Source of the DNA: Microbacterium sp. TPD7012
GTDB lineage: Bacteria; Actinomycetota; Actinomycetes; Actinomycetales; Microbacteriaceae
DNA: 64,000 nucleotides
Assembly (NCBI RefSeq): GCF_003075395.1
Contig: NZ_QDFV01000001.1
Span: 1 to 64,000, forward strand
Reading direction: 5' to 3'
Shown here: positions 37,461 through 45,032 of the stretch, one piece after another
Layout: every line of letters begins with the position of its first letter
Position numbering within the stretch: position 1 is the stretch's first letter
Translations under genes and position numbers: made by a program
Notes under the pieces: generated by a model
What the model was told of the DNA's origin: nothing
What the model saw: the letters and a program-made list of their open reading frames with translations, nothing else
Databases searched by the model: none

Positions 37461-38696
37461 ATGGACACCGCCCTCACCCGTTCGCAGTTCGTGCGCTGGC
37501 GCGCAGCGATCTTCGCCATCTTCTTCGCCAGCGGACTCTCGATCGCCACGTGGGCGTCCCGCGTCCCCGGCATCAAGCAGGCTCTCGAGCTCGACAACGC
37601 CCAGGTCGGCATGATCCTGCTCGGCATGGGTCTCGCGTCGATCATCGGCATCTCGACCAGTCCCGCCGTCATGGCTCGCACCGGCGCGCGGCGCGGGATG
37701 CTCCTCGCCATGCTCATGTTCGCCGTCGGCATCGCCCTCGTGGGCCTGGGCGCGAACGTCTTCGGCTCGGTCCCGATCGTGCTGCTCGGGATGGTCCTCT
37801 TCGGCTTCGGCAACGGCTGCGTCGACGTCATGATGAACGTCGAGGCGACGGCCATCGAGCAGCAGATGGGCAAGACCATCCTGCCCGTCTTCCATGCCCT
37901 CTTCAGCTTCGGCACCGTGATCGGCGCCGGCATCGGCGCCCTCGCCGCCGGCCTCTCGATCGATGTCGCGACGCACGCGGGCGTCATCGGCGCGCTGATC
38001 GTCGTCATCGCCGTGGTGTGCTTCTTCCAGGTGCCCGATCGCGAGGCCGCACTCGATCCGGAAGGCCACGAGAAGCCCCCGTTCCGGGAGCGCATGCACA
38101 CGGCCCTCGAGGCATGGCGCGAGCCGCGCACCTACCTGCTGGGCGTCGTGATGCTCGGGATGTCGTTCGCCGAGGGCGGCGCCAACGACTGGATCGCGCT
38201 CGGCACCGAGCAGGGCCACGGCTTCGCCGAGGGCACGGGGGCCGTCTCGCTCGCGGTGTTCTCGGTCGGCATGACCGTGGTGCGCCTCTTCGGCGGACCG
38301 CTCGTCGACCGGTTCGGCCGCGTGCTGGTGCTGCGCATCCTCGCGGTGGCCGCGGCCTCCGGCATCCTGCTCTTCATCCTCGCGCCGAGCTTCCCGCTCG
38401 TGCTGGTGGGTGCCGCGCTCTGGGGCATCGGCGCCTCGCTCGGGTTCCCGTTGGGCATGTCGGCGGCAGCCGACGATCCTGCCAAGGCGGCGGCCCGGGT
38501 GAGTGCGGCGGCGACGATCGGCTACGTCGCGTTCCTCGGCGGCCCTCCGGTGCTGGGCGTCATCAGCGAGCACATCGGACTGCTCAACACGCTTTTCATC
38601 CTCGTCGGGCTGGTCGTGGCGTCCGGACTGTTCTCGGGAGCCGCCCGTCCCCTGCGCGACGAGGAGAAGACCGCCGTCCCGGCACGGGAGAGCTGA
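37461..38696 (+). CDS. MFS transporter, YbjJ-like
   Basis: 411 aa, 12 helices. The N-terminus FFASGLSIATWASRVPGIK and GNGCVDVMMNVEATAIE in helix 4-5 are typical of the YbjJ/FucP-distant MFS group often paired with LacI or DeoR regulators. A sugar or sugar-derivative substrate is plausible from the LacI partner but not shown. Confidence 0.85.
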   Translation: MDTALTRSQFVRWRAAIFAIFFASGLSIATWASRVPGIKQALELDNAQVGMILLGMGLASIIGISTSPAVMARTGARRGMLLAMLMFAVGIALVGLGANVFGSVPIVLLGMVLFGFGNGCVDVMMNVEATAIEQQMGKTILPVFHALFSFGTVIGAGIGALAAGLSIDVATHAGVIGALIVVIAVVCFFQVPDREAALDPEGHEKPPFRERMHTALEAWREPRTYLLGVVMLGMSFAEGGANDWIALGTEQGHGFAEGTGAVSLAVFSVGMTVVRLFGGPLVDRFGRVLVLRILAVAAASGILLFILAPSFPLVLVGAALWGIGASLGFPLGMSAAADDPAKAAARVSAAATIGYVAFLGGPPVLGVISEHIGLLNTLFILVGLVVASGLFSGAARPLRDEEKTAVPARES

Positions 38697-38699
38697 GTC

Positions 38700-39350
38700 T
38701 CACGCGTCGCGGCGACGGACGAGCGCCGCCGCGTGGGAGCGACTGCGCGCACCGAGCTTGGCCAGCACGTTCGACACGTGCGTCTTCACCGTGGGCACCG
38801 AGATGTGCAGGCGCTCGGCGAGCTGGGCGTTCGACCACCCCTGCAGGATGCCCTCGAGGATCTCCTGCTCGCGCGCCGTCAGCTCCGGCCGATCGCCCGG
38901 CTCCGTTCTCGGCGCGGTCGGTGTCGCGGCGCTCTGCGCGACGGCGGCGAGCGCCCTGCGGGTCACACGAGGATCCAGGGCGCCCTCCCCGGCGGCCACC
39001 GCACGCACCGCCGCGGCGAGCGCCGGAGCGTCGACCGTCTTCAGCAGGAAGCCCACGGCACCGGCGCTGATCGCACCGAGCACGAGATCGTCCTCATCGA
39101 AGCTCGTCAGCACCAGCACGTCACCGAGGCCCCGCTCGACGATCTCCCGAGTGGCGGAGATCCCGTCCCGCCCCGGCATCCGCAGGTCCATCAGCACCAC
39201 ATCCGGTCGCAACGCCGCCGCGTTCCGCACCGCGACGTCTCCGTCCGCCGCCTCTCCGACGACGGAGATGCCGTGCGCCTCCAGCATGATGCGCAGACCC
39301 GTCCGGATCGCACCGTGGTCGTCGGCCAGAAGCACCGTGGGCGCGTTCAC
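38700..39350 (-). CDS. NarL/LuxR-type response regulator
   Basis: 216 aa. Receiver domain with phospho-acceptor Asp55 (VVLMDLRMPG), acidic pair Asp10-Asp11 and Lys near residue 105 (FLLKT). C-terminal LuxR HTH (LTAREQEILEGILQGWSNAQ, then ISVPTVKTHVSNVLAKLG in part). GTG 39350 shares GTGA with the stop of the sensor kinase, its cognate partner. Confidence 0.93.
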   Translation of the reverse strand: MNAPTVLLADDHGAIRTGLRIMLEAHGISVVGEAADGDVAVRNAAALRPDVVLMDLRMPGRDGISATREIVERGLGDVLVLTSFDEDDLVLGAISAGAVGFLLKTVDAPALAAAVRAVAAGEGALDPRVTRRALAAVAQSAATPTAPRTEPGDRPELTAREQEILEGILQGWSNAQLAERLHISVPTVKTHVSNVLAKLGARSRSHAAALVRRRDA

Positions 39351-40552
39351 GGGCGCACCTCGACCGGGATGCGGGCGGCGACCGACCATCCGTCGGACTC
39401 GGGTCCGGCGGCGAAGACGCCGCCCAGCGCTTCCACCCGCTCGCGGAGCATCTGCAGTCCCCATCCCTGGCCGCCGTGCGTGGCCGCGGCGTGGGCGACT
39501 CCGCCGCGCGACCGCACACGCACTCGCACATCGGTGTCCACGACCTCGATCGCGACGTCCACGTCCGCTCCGCTCGCATGTCGGATGCCGTTGGCCAGGG
39601 CCTCTCTCACGACCCGCACGACGGCCTGCTCGGCGGCGCCTCCCACGCCCTCGACGTCCGTCGCAGAGAAGCGGATGCCGAGACCCGCGCGCCGCGCCTC
39701 GTCGACGATGCCCTCGAGGTCGGTCCATCCGGGAGTGGAGGAGAGCGCGCCGTCGCCCCGGCGGAGCACCGAGATCATCGAGCGCAGCGCGCCATGGGCG
39801 TCGAGACCCGCGTCGCGCACGGCCTGCAGCGCATCGCGGTCGGTGACCGGATCCGGAGCGGTCGCCAGCGCGGCCTCGGCGCGGATGGCCATCGCCATCA
39901 CATGACCGGCGACGACGTCGTGCAGCTCCCTCGCCATGGTCTCGCGTTCGCGCTGCACGGCCTCCGCCTGCTCCCGTTCGGCGACGGCGGCCGCATCATC
40001 GGCGCGCTGCCGGTGGAGCTCCGCGAGCTCGTTCGCCTGCGAGACCGCGACCGCCCACCAGTAGTCGGTGCCGACGAAGGCGCCGAACTGCACCGCCACC
40101 AGGAAGGCCACCGGGACGGAGGCGTCCGACAGGGCCAGCGCGCCGAAGAACATCGTGACCACCGCGACCGCACTGGCGATGAGCAGTCGGGTACGCATGC
40201 GGGGTGAGGCGACGAAGGCCGCGGTCCACAGCACGTCGAGCAGGATGATCACGGGCCCGAGCCCGCCGATCGTCAGCAGGTCGACCGTGAACAGGACGGC
40301 CGCCGCGACCAGCGAGAGCATCGGGAAGCGCCGCTTCAGGAGGACGGCGATGCAGCCCGGAAGGGCCGTCGCCAGCGTCCACCACGGCGAGACGTCGGCG
40401 TCGAGGAGCGAGAAGATGCTCCAGACGCCGCTGAAGCCGAGCGCGGCACTCAGCACGCAGAACAGTCCGATGAGGACCGCATCGATCAGGGGGCGGCGCG
40501 CTCGGGACCAGGTGCGGATCCGCTCCGCCGTCGCCTCCTGCATGGTCTTCAT
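39347..40552 (-). CDS. Two-component sensor histidine kinase (HisKA_3 type)
   Basis: 401 aa. About six helices over residues ~22-175 form a membrane sensor with very short loops, then a coiled coil, the phospho-acceptor His211 (ARELHDVVAGH) and an HATPase domain (REALANGIRHASG, GGQGWGLQMLRERV). This is the DesK/NarX-like subfamily that pairs with NarL regulators. ATG 40552 is the chosen start; 40543 is equally possible. The signal is unknown. The divergent neighbour is a GAP-family membrane protein, a possible target. Confidence 0.9.
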   Translation of the reverse strand: MKTMQEATAERIRTWSRARRPLIDAVLIGLFCVLSAALGFSGVWSIFSLLDADVSPWWTLATALPGCIAVLLKRRFPMLSLVAAAVLFTVDLLTIGGLGPVIILLDVLWTAAFVASPRMRTRLLIASAVAVVTMFFGALALSDASVPVAFLVAVQFGAFVGTDYWWAVAVSQANELAELHRQRADDAAAVAEREQAEAVQRERETMARELHDVVAGHVMAMAIRAEAALATAPDPVTDRDALQAVRDAGLDAHGALRSMISVLRRGDGALSSTPGWTDLEGIVDEARRAGLGIRFSATDVEGVGGAAEQAVVRVVREALANGIRHASGADVDVAIEVVDTDVRVRVRSRGGVAHAAATHGGQGWGLQMLRERVEALGGVFAAGPESDGWSVAARIPVEVRP

Positions 40553-40660
40553 GCAACCACGACGGCGCCGACGGCGCATCCGACGAAGGGATGAGGCCGG
40601 ACGGGCGGAACGGGACTTTCGCCCGATCCGTCGTGCGCGCCTGTCGTCGAGCGTGGAGGC

Positions 40661-41509
40661 ATGGAACTGTTCGGCGGACTCCCGCTTCCCCTCTCCCTGG
40701 CCCTCCTGGCACTGATCGACGGCCTCAGCGTCGGGACCCTGCTCATCCCGGTGTTCCTCCTGCTCACTCCGGGCCGTGTCCGGGCTGGACGCATCCTCCT
40801 CTACCTGGCGACGATCGCGGCGTTCTACCTCGTGGTCGGACTCCTCTTCCTGTGGGGCCTCGTGAATCTGGTCGATGTGGCCGCGGACTTCCTCGCGTCG
40901 CCCGCGGGGCTGATCACGCGCCTGGTCGTGGGGGCCGCGCTGCTCATCACCGCGTTCGTGATGCCCACCGGCACGAAGGTCGAGGCGCGATCGGCATCGA
41001 CCGTCGTATCAGCCCCGGCGTCGGGGAGCGTCGCTCCGCGGATCTCCCCGTGGACCGGCATGCCCGTCCGCGACGCGGAGGCCGAGGATCGGCCGGCGCC
41101 GCAGCCGGGTCGGATCACCCGCTGGCGCGAGCGCCTGCTCGACCCTCGCACCCGCGGCACCGCGGTGATGGCGGTCGCGGTCGCCGCCGGGCTTGTCGAG
41201 GTCGCGACGATGCTCCCCTACATCGTCGCGATGACCATGCTGGCGGATGCCGGCGTCGGCACGCCGCTTCGGGTGCTGTCGCTCGTCGGCTACTGCGCGC
41301 TGATGGTCCTCCCGGCCGTCGTGCTGCTCATCCTCCGACTTGTCGCCGCTCCGCTGGTGCAGCGGCCGCTCGAACGGTTCGCCGCCTGGATGGAGCGCAC
41401 AGGAGCCGAGAACACCGCGTGGATCATCGGCATCATCGGCTTCCTCATCGCGCGCTCCGCAGCCACCGAGCTCGGGATCTTCGACGCCCTGTCCCGACTC
41501 GGCGGCTGA
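40661..41509 (+). CDS. GAP (Sap, sulfolipid-1-addressing-like) family membrane protein
   Basis: 282 aa. Six helices in two groups of three, separated by a hydrophilic ~75-residue loop. The N-terminal LPLSLALLALIDGLSVGTL and the repeat-related second half are those of the GAP/Sap family, LysE-like proteins implicated in glycopeptidolipid or sulfolipid export in mycobacteria. The substrate here is unknown. A GGAG lies two bases from the ATG. It is divergent from the histidine kinase. Confidence 0.75.
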   Translation: MELFGGLPLPLSLALLALIDGLSVGTLLIPVFLLLTPGRVRAGRILLYLATIAAFYLVVGLLFLWGLVNLVDVAADFLASPAGLITRLVVGAALLITAFVMPTGTKVEARSASTVVSAPASGSVAPRISPWTGMPVRDAEAEDRPAPQPGRITRWRERLLDPRTRGTAVMAVAVAAGLVEVATMLPYIVAMTMLADAGVGTPLRVLSLVGYCALMVLPAVVLLILRLVAAPLVQRPLERFAAWMERTGAENTAWIIGIIGFLIARSAATELGIFDALSRLGG

Positions 41510-41556
41510 ACCTCCCGCGCGCCGCATCGACGCACGTCGGCCGGGTCGGATGCCGT

Positions 41557-41562
41557 TAGGCT
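41557..41562 (+). promoter_or_regulatory. Leaderless-type -10 (TAGGCT) of nucS
   Basis: TAGGCT ends six bases before GTG 41569. Confidence 0.55.
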
Positions 41563-41568
41563 CGACGG

Positions 41569-42264
41569 GTGCGTCTCGTCATCGCCCGCTGCTCGGTCGA
41601 CTACACCGGTCGGCTCAATGCCCATCTCCCTCTCGCCACGCGTCTGCTCGTGCACAAGGGAGACGGGAGTCTGCTCGTGCACTCCGACGGCGGCAGCTAC
41701 AAGCCCCTGAACTGGATGAGCCCGCCGTGCTCGCTCTCCAGCGAGGAGCCCGGCGAGGAGGAGGCGAGTGCCGGCGTCGTCGAGGTCTGGCGCGTCACGC
41801 ACAAGAAGACCGGCGACGCCCTCCGCGTGCAGATCTACGAGATCATCCACGACACGTCGCACGAGCTGGGCGTCGACCCCGGCCTGCAGAAGGACGGCGT
41901 CGAGGCCGACCTGCAGCGGCTGCTGGCCGAACAGGTCGACCGCATCTCGGAGGGCGCGACCCTCGTGCGCCGTGAGTACCCGACGGCGATCGGCCCGGTC
42001 GATCTGCTGGTGCGGGATGCCGACGGCGGCGCCATCGCGGTCGAGATCAAGCGCCGCGGCGACATCGACGGCGTCGAGCAGCTCACCCGCTACCTCGAGC
42101 TCCTCGGTCGCGACCCGCACCTCTCCCCCGTGCAGGGCGTCTTCGCCGCGCAGGAGATCAAGCCCCAGGCGCGCGTGCTCGCCGAGGACCGCGGCATCCG
42201 GTGCCTCGTGCTGGACTACGACGACATGAAGGGCATCGAGTCCGGCATCCCCCGGCTGTTCTGA
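41569..42264 (+). CDS. nucS: Mismatch-specific endonuclease NucS/EndoMS
   Basis: 231 aa. NucS acts in the non-canonical mismatch repair of actinobacteria and archaea, cutting both strands at G-T, G-G and T-T mismatches with the beta clamp. The N-terminal DNA-binding half begins [16 protein letters not shown]. The C-terminal RecB-like nuclease domain shows Asp in GPVDLLVRD, then [20 protein letters not shown] with the ExK pair. The last residues (IPRLF) resemble the C-terminal clamp-binding peptide. MutS/MutL are absent from the window, as expected for this phylum. Confidence 0.95.
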   Translation: MRLVIARCSVDYTGRLNAHLPLATRLLVHKGDGSLLVHSDGGSYKPLNWMSPPCSLSSEEPGEEEASAGVVEVWRVTHKKTGDALRVQIYEIIHDTSHELGVDPGLQKDGVEADLQRLLAEQVDRISEGATLVRREYPTAIGPVDLLVRDADGGAIAVEIKRRGDIDGVEQLTRYLELLGRDPHLSPVQGVFAAQEIKPQARVLAEDRGIRCLVLDYDDMKGIESGIPRLF

Positions 42265-42384
42265 GGTTCGAAGGCCGATCAGCTCCATCAGCACTTCCGG
42301 CTCCTGTCCATGTCTCTTCGCAGTTGCTTCGGACTATAGAGGGCCTCTCGAGGGCGGTGCGCAAACCGTGGAGAACACCATCCG

Positions 42385-42433
42385 CTGCACACCTGTGCAG
42401 GAGGAGATGACGTCCACCCACGGCCCGTAGGCT
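42385..42433 (+). promoter_or_regulatory. Inverted repeat and leaderless-type -10 of the HAD gene
   Basis: CTGCACA-CC-TGTGCAG (42385-42400) is a perfect seven-base-arm repeat at about -55 to -40. TAGGCT (42428-42433) ends six bases before ATG 42440. The repeat may bind an unknown regulator. Confidence 0.45.
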
Positions 42434-42439
42434 GGAGGC

Positions 42440-43108
42440 ATGCCCTCTTCTTCTCCCTTTTCGTGCGTGCTCTGGGACGTCGACGGCACCATCGTCGACG
42501 CCTCCGTCGGCATCCTGCGACGCCTGAATGTCGCCCTCACCCACTTCGGCCGGCCGGCGCCGACCCGCGAGGAGCTGATCCACTGGATCGGTCCGCCGAT
42601 GTTCCAGTCGTTCCAGGACCAGGCCGGCATGACCCCTGCCGAATCCGCGGAAGCCGTCACGTTCTACCGCACGCTCGGCAAGGCCGACGGGTACACGACC
42701 GATGCCGCGACGTACCCCGGCATCACCGAGCTGATCCACGATCTGCATGCGGCGGGAGTGCCGCAGGCGACGGCGAGCTCGAAGCCGGAGATCCAGGTCG
42801 ACGCCCTGATCGACCACTTCGGCCTGCGCCCGTCATTCCTCACGACCGTGGGTGCCACGCCCGACGAGTCGACCCTCGCCTCCAAGACCGACATCGTCGC
42901 CGAGGCCCTGCGCCGTCTGAAGGAGCTCGGCGCCGACACGTCGAGGCCCGTGCTCGTCGGCGACCGGCACCACGACGTCGAGGGCGGCAACGCCAACGGC
43001 GTCCCGGTGATCTTCGTCGAGTGGGGTTTCAGCGATCAGCACGAGGGAGACGAGGCGGCATTCCGCGCCGCCTCGGTCGACGAACTGCGCGCTCGGCTCC
43101 TGGCCTGA
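42440..43108 (+). CDS. HAD-superfamily phosphatase (phosphoglycolate-phosphatase-like)
   Basis: 222 aa. Motif I VLWDVDGTIVDA near the N-terminus, a helical type C1 cap, motif II/III region ATASSKPEIQ and motif IV VGDRHHDVEGG. Members dephosphorylate phosphoglycolate, pyrophosphate or small sugar phosphates. The mRNA probably ends in the strong hairpin at 43143-43197, shared with the convergent cold-shock gene. Confidence 0.88.
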   Translation: MPSSSPFSCVLWDVDGTIVDASVGILRRLNVALTHFGRPAPTREELIHWIGPPMFQSFQDQAGMTPAESAEAVTFYRTLGKADGYTTDAATYPGITELIHDLHAAGVPQATASSKPEIQVDALIDHFGLRPSFLTTVGATPDESTLASKTDIVAEALRRLKELGADTSRPVLVGDRHHDVEGGNANGVPVIFVEWGFSDQHEGDEAAFRAASVDELRARLLA

Positions 43109-43142
43109 AGGCGGCCGAGGCCCTCGAATCGGGCCCGAAAAG

Positions 43143-43197
43143 CACAGAACTCCCCGCCGGATGTCGCACGAGGCGAATCCGGACGGGGAGTTCTGTG
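43143..43197. terminator. Bidirectional terminator between HAD phosphatase and cold-shock genes
   Basis: CACAGAACTCCCCG (43143-43156) pairs perfectly with CGGGGAGTTCTGTG (43184-43197); CCGGAT and ATCCGG continue the stem inside. It lies between convergent stops. Confidence 0.8.
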
Positions 43198-43209
43198 ATT
43201 CGCCCGCTC

Positions 43210-43416
43210 TTAGAGCGGACGGATGTTCTCTGCCTGCAGGCCCTTGGGGCCCTGCGCGACATCGAACTCGACTCGCTGGTTCTCATCGAGAGACCGGTAG
43301 CCGGATGATTCGATGGCGGAGTAGTGCGCGAAAACGTCAGCGCCGCCGTCGTCGGGGGAGATGAAGCCGAAGCCCTTCTCCGAGTTGAACCACTTGACCG
43401 TGCCCTGAGTGCTCAT
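43210..43416 (-). CDS. cspA: Cold-shock domain protein
   Basis: 68 aa, single CSD. RNP1 KGFGFISP and RNP2-like DVFAHYSAI are intact, with WFNSEKG near the N-terminus. It binds single-stranded RNA/DNA as an RNA chaperone. ATG 43416 gives the standard N-terminus [10 protein letters not shown]. The long non-coding region upstream fits the extended leaders usual for csp genes, but it is also unusually rich in hairpins (see 43544-43900). Confidence 0.95.
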   Translation of the reverse strand: MSTQGTVKWFNSEKGFGFISPDDGGADVFAHYSAIESSGYRSLDENQRVEFDVAQGPKGLQAENIRPL

Positions 43417-43543
43417 GTACTGCCTGTTCGTTCTACTGATGAAGAAGCCGACGCAGGTATGCCCCGACATCGCTAACGGTAGTGGAGGCGGCCCCGAGGG
43501 GAAGAGCGCGGGCAAGAAGGTAACCCAAATGTTGCAAGAGCGG

Positions 43544-43568
43544 CATCCGGCCGTCACACGGCCGGATG
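43544..43568 (-). terminator. Strong 11-bp hairpin
   Basis: CATCCGGCCGT and ACGGCCGGATG flank a CAC loop. It is the stablest-looking stem in the interval and would end any minus-strand RNA before cspA. Confidence 0.5.
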
Positions 43569-43900
43569 GCTGACCGGCGGCATCGGGCACCTCGAACGTG
43601 CCCGGAAAATGGTGTGGCCCTCACCGCGGGGGGAGCGATGAGGGCCGAAGACGACCGGAGGGTGCGTCAGAAACAGCCTAACCCTTTTTCCATGCTCTTG
43701 TCCCCCTTTTGGGGGACAAAATCGAAAATCGGTGGGAGGATGGTCGATAGCGGCCCCCTCGAATAGTCCATTGGGGACTGAACTACTCGAGAGGGCCCAA
43801 TCGCGCGCACGGATCGTCTTGCCTCTGGGGAAGGCAGCCCGTCCTCTGGGGAGAGACGGAGACGATCGATCCCCTTGTGCACGCACCTTCACCATAGGGG
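43544..43900 (-). ncRNA. Candidate structured non-coding RNA(s) upstream of cspA
   Basis: On the minus strand TATGGT (43896-43891) and TAGGCT (43680-43675) could be -10 boxes. Downstream hairpins are: two with UCCCCAGA loops (from 43857 and 43835), CCCTC...GAGGG at 43756-43794, TTGTCCCCC/GGGGGACAA at 43698-43719, GGCCCTCA/TGAGGGCC with a C6 loop at 43616-43646, CGGGCAC/GTGCCCG at 43584-43604, and finally CATCCGGCCGT/ACGGCCGGATG at 43544-43568, a good terminator. Strand and ends are guesses; the loop of six C recalls the actinobacterial 6C motif, but only one such loop is present. Confidence 0.35.
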
Positions 43901-44136
43901 AGGATGCGCGATCGGCGCCATGGACCCGTCGGGTGAGCACGATCCGCGAACGTCGAGACGCTCATCCCCCGCATTCAGGCCGCTCCGCTCCGCTTCGGGC
44001 GCCTCCACCGCACCCGGCCCTGCGTGATGGCGATGCCGAGCACGACGACACATCCGGGCGCTTCGCACGAGGCCAGCACCGGCGGATTTCGCCCGTCGCT
44101 TCCGCCCGTGCGGACGTTCTCCCGCTCCATCGCGGG

Positions 44137-44142
44137 TAGCCT
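44137..44142 (+). promoter_or_regulatory. Leaderless-type -10 (TAGCCT)
   Basis: TAGCCT ends six bases before GTG 44149 of the shikimate-dehydrogenase-like gene. Confidence 0.5.
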
Positions 44143-44148
44143 GAGGCG

Positions 44149-44970
44149 GTGACGATGCTGAACAAGGACATGACGCTGTGCATCTCGCTGTCGGCGCGGC
44201 CGAGCAACAACGGCACGCGGTTCCACAACTTCCTCTACGAGGCGCTCGAGCTCAACTGGATCTACAAGGCGTTCGCCCCGACCGACCTCGGCCAGGCCAT
44301 CGCCGGCGTGCGCGGTCTCGGCATCCGCGGCTGCGCGATCTCGATGCCCTATAAAGAGGACGTCATCGCGCTCGTCGATCGGATGGATCCGTCGGCGACC
44401 GCGATCGACTCGGTCAACACGATCGTGAACGACGACGGCGTGCTCACCGCGTACAACACCGACTACTCCGCCATCGCGCAGCTGATCGAGCGCAACGGTC
44501 TCGATGCCGGCTCGTCGGTGCTGCTGCGGGGCTCGGGCGGCATGGCGAAGGCGACGGCTGCGGCCTTCCGCGACGCAGGATTCACCGACGTGACGATCGT
44601 CGCCCGCAACGAGGCGAACGGCGGCGCCCTGGCCAAGCTCTACGGGTTCGACTGGCTCCCGGATGCCGGTGCCGCCACGGCCGATGTGCTCGTGAACGTC
44701 ACCCCCATCGGCATGGCGGGTGGAGCCGAGGAGCACGCACTCTCGTTCCCGGCCGAGACGATCGCCGCGGCATCCGTCGTCTTCGACGTCGTCGCACTCC
44801 CGGCCGAGACCCCCTTCGTGGCTGCGGGACGCGCGGCGGGCAAGACCGTCATCACCGGCGCCGAGGTGGCGACGCTGCAGGCGTTGGAGCAGTTCGTGCT
44901 CTACACCGGCATCCGTCCTTCTTCCGACCAGGTGCGCGCGGCCGAGGAGTTCATGCGTGACGCACGGTGA
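44149..44970 (+). CDS. Shikimate 5-dehydrogenase-like protein
   Basis: 273 aa. AroE-like two-domain fold: catalytic Lys69 in ISMPYKED, NTDY in place of the usual NTDG, and a Rossmann loop LLRGSGGMAKA. The substrate-binding N-terminus (CISLSARPSNNGTRFHN) differs from true AroE (SPxxHN), as in the actinobacterial shikimate-dehydrogenase-like group. It may act on shikimate or quinate-type compounds or another hydroxy acid. It is not near other aro genes. Confidence 0.82.
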   Translation: MTMLNKDMTLCISLSARPSNNGTRFHNFLYEALELNWIYKAFAPTDLGQAIAGVRGLGIRGCAISMPYKEDVIALVDRMDPSATAIDSVNTIVNDDGVLTAYNTDYSAIAQLIERNGLDAGSSVLLRGSGGMAKATAAAFRDAGFTDVTIVARNEANGGALAKLYGFDWLPDAGAATADVLVNVTPIGMAGGAEEHALSFPAETIAAASVVFDVVALPAETPFVAAGRAAGKTVITGAEVATLQALEQFVLYTGIRPSSDQVRAAEEFMRDAR

Positions 44971-45020
44971 ACGAGCCGTCGGATAAGCGGAAGTTCGTGA
45001 TCGGGAGCACGATACCTGGG

Positions 45021-45026
45021 TAGCCT
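45021..45026 (+). promoter_or_regulatory. Leaderless-type -10 (TAGCCT)
   Basis: TAGCCT ends six bases before ATG 45033. Confidence 0.5.
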
Positions 45027-45032
45027 AGGCGC

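Larger units (their letters stand above)
43417..44148. other. 732-base interval without a convincing protein gene
   Basis: It contains the upstream region of cspA, a run of at least seven hairpins between 43544 and 43900 and the promoter of the shikimate-dehydrogenase-like gene. Parts are visibly richer in A/T and homopolymer runs than the flanking genes. Frames that stay open here lack the codon pattern of the neighbours and match nothing I know. Confidence 0.6.

Noticed and set aside
43616..43857. Assignment as 6C RNA, or as a CsrB-like RNA from the GGGGA loops
   Set aside because: Only one loop has six C, whereas the 6C motif needs two; CsrA is not expected in actinobacteria. Left as an unnamed structured RNA candidate.
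43554..43940. A 128-codon open frame on the minus strand in the non-coding interval
   Set aside because: It runs through the hairpins, lacks a ribosome-binding site and the codon pattern of neighbours, and its translation is Arg/Pro/Ser-rich without a recognisable family.
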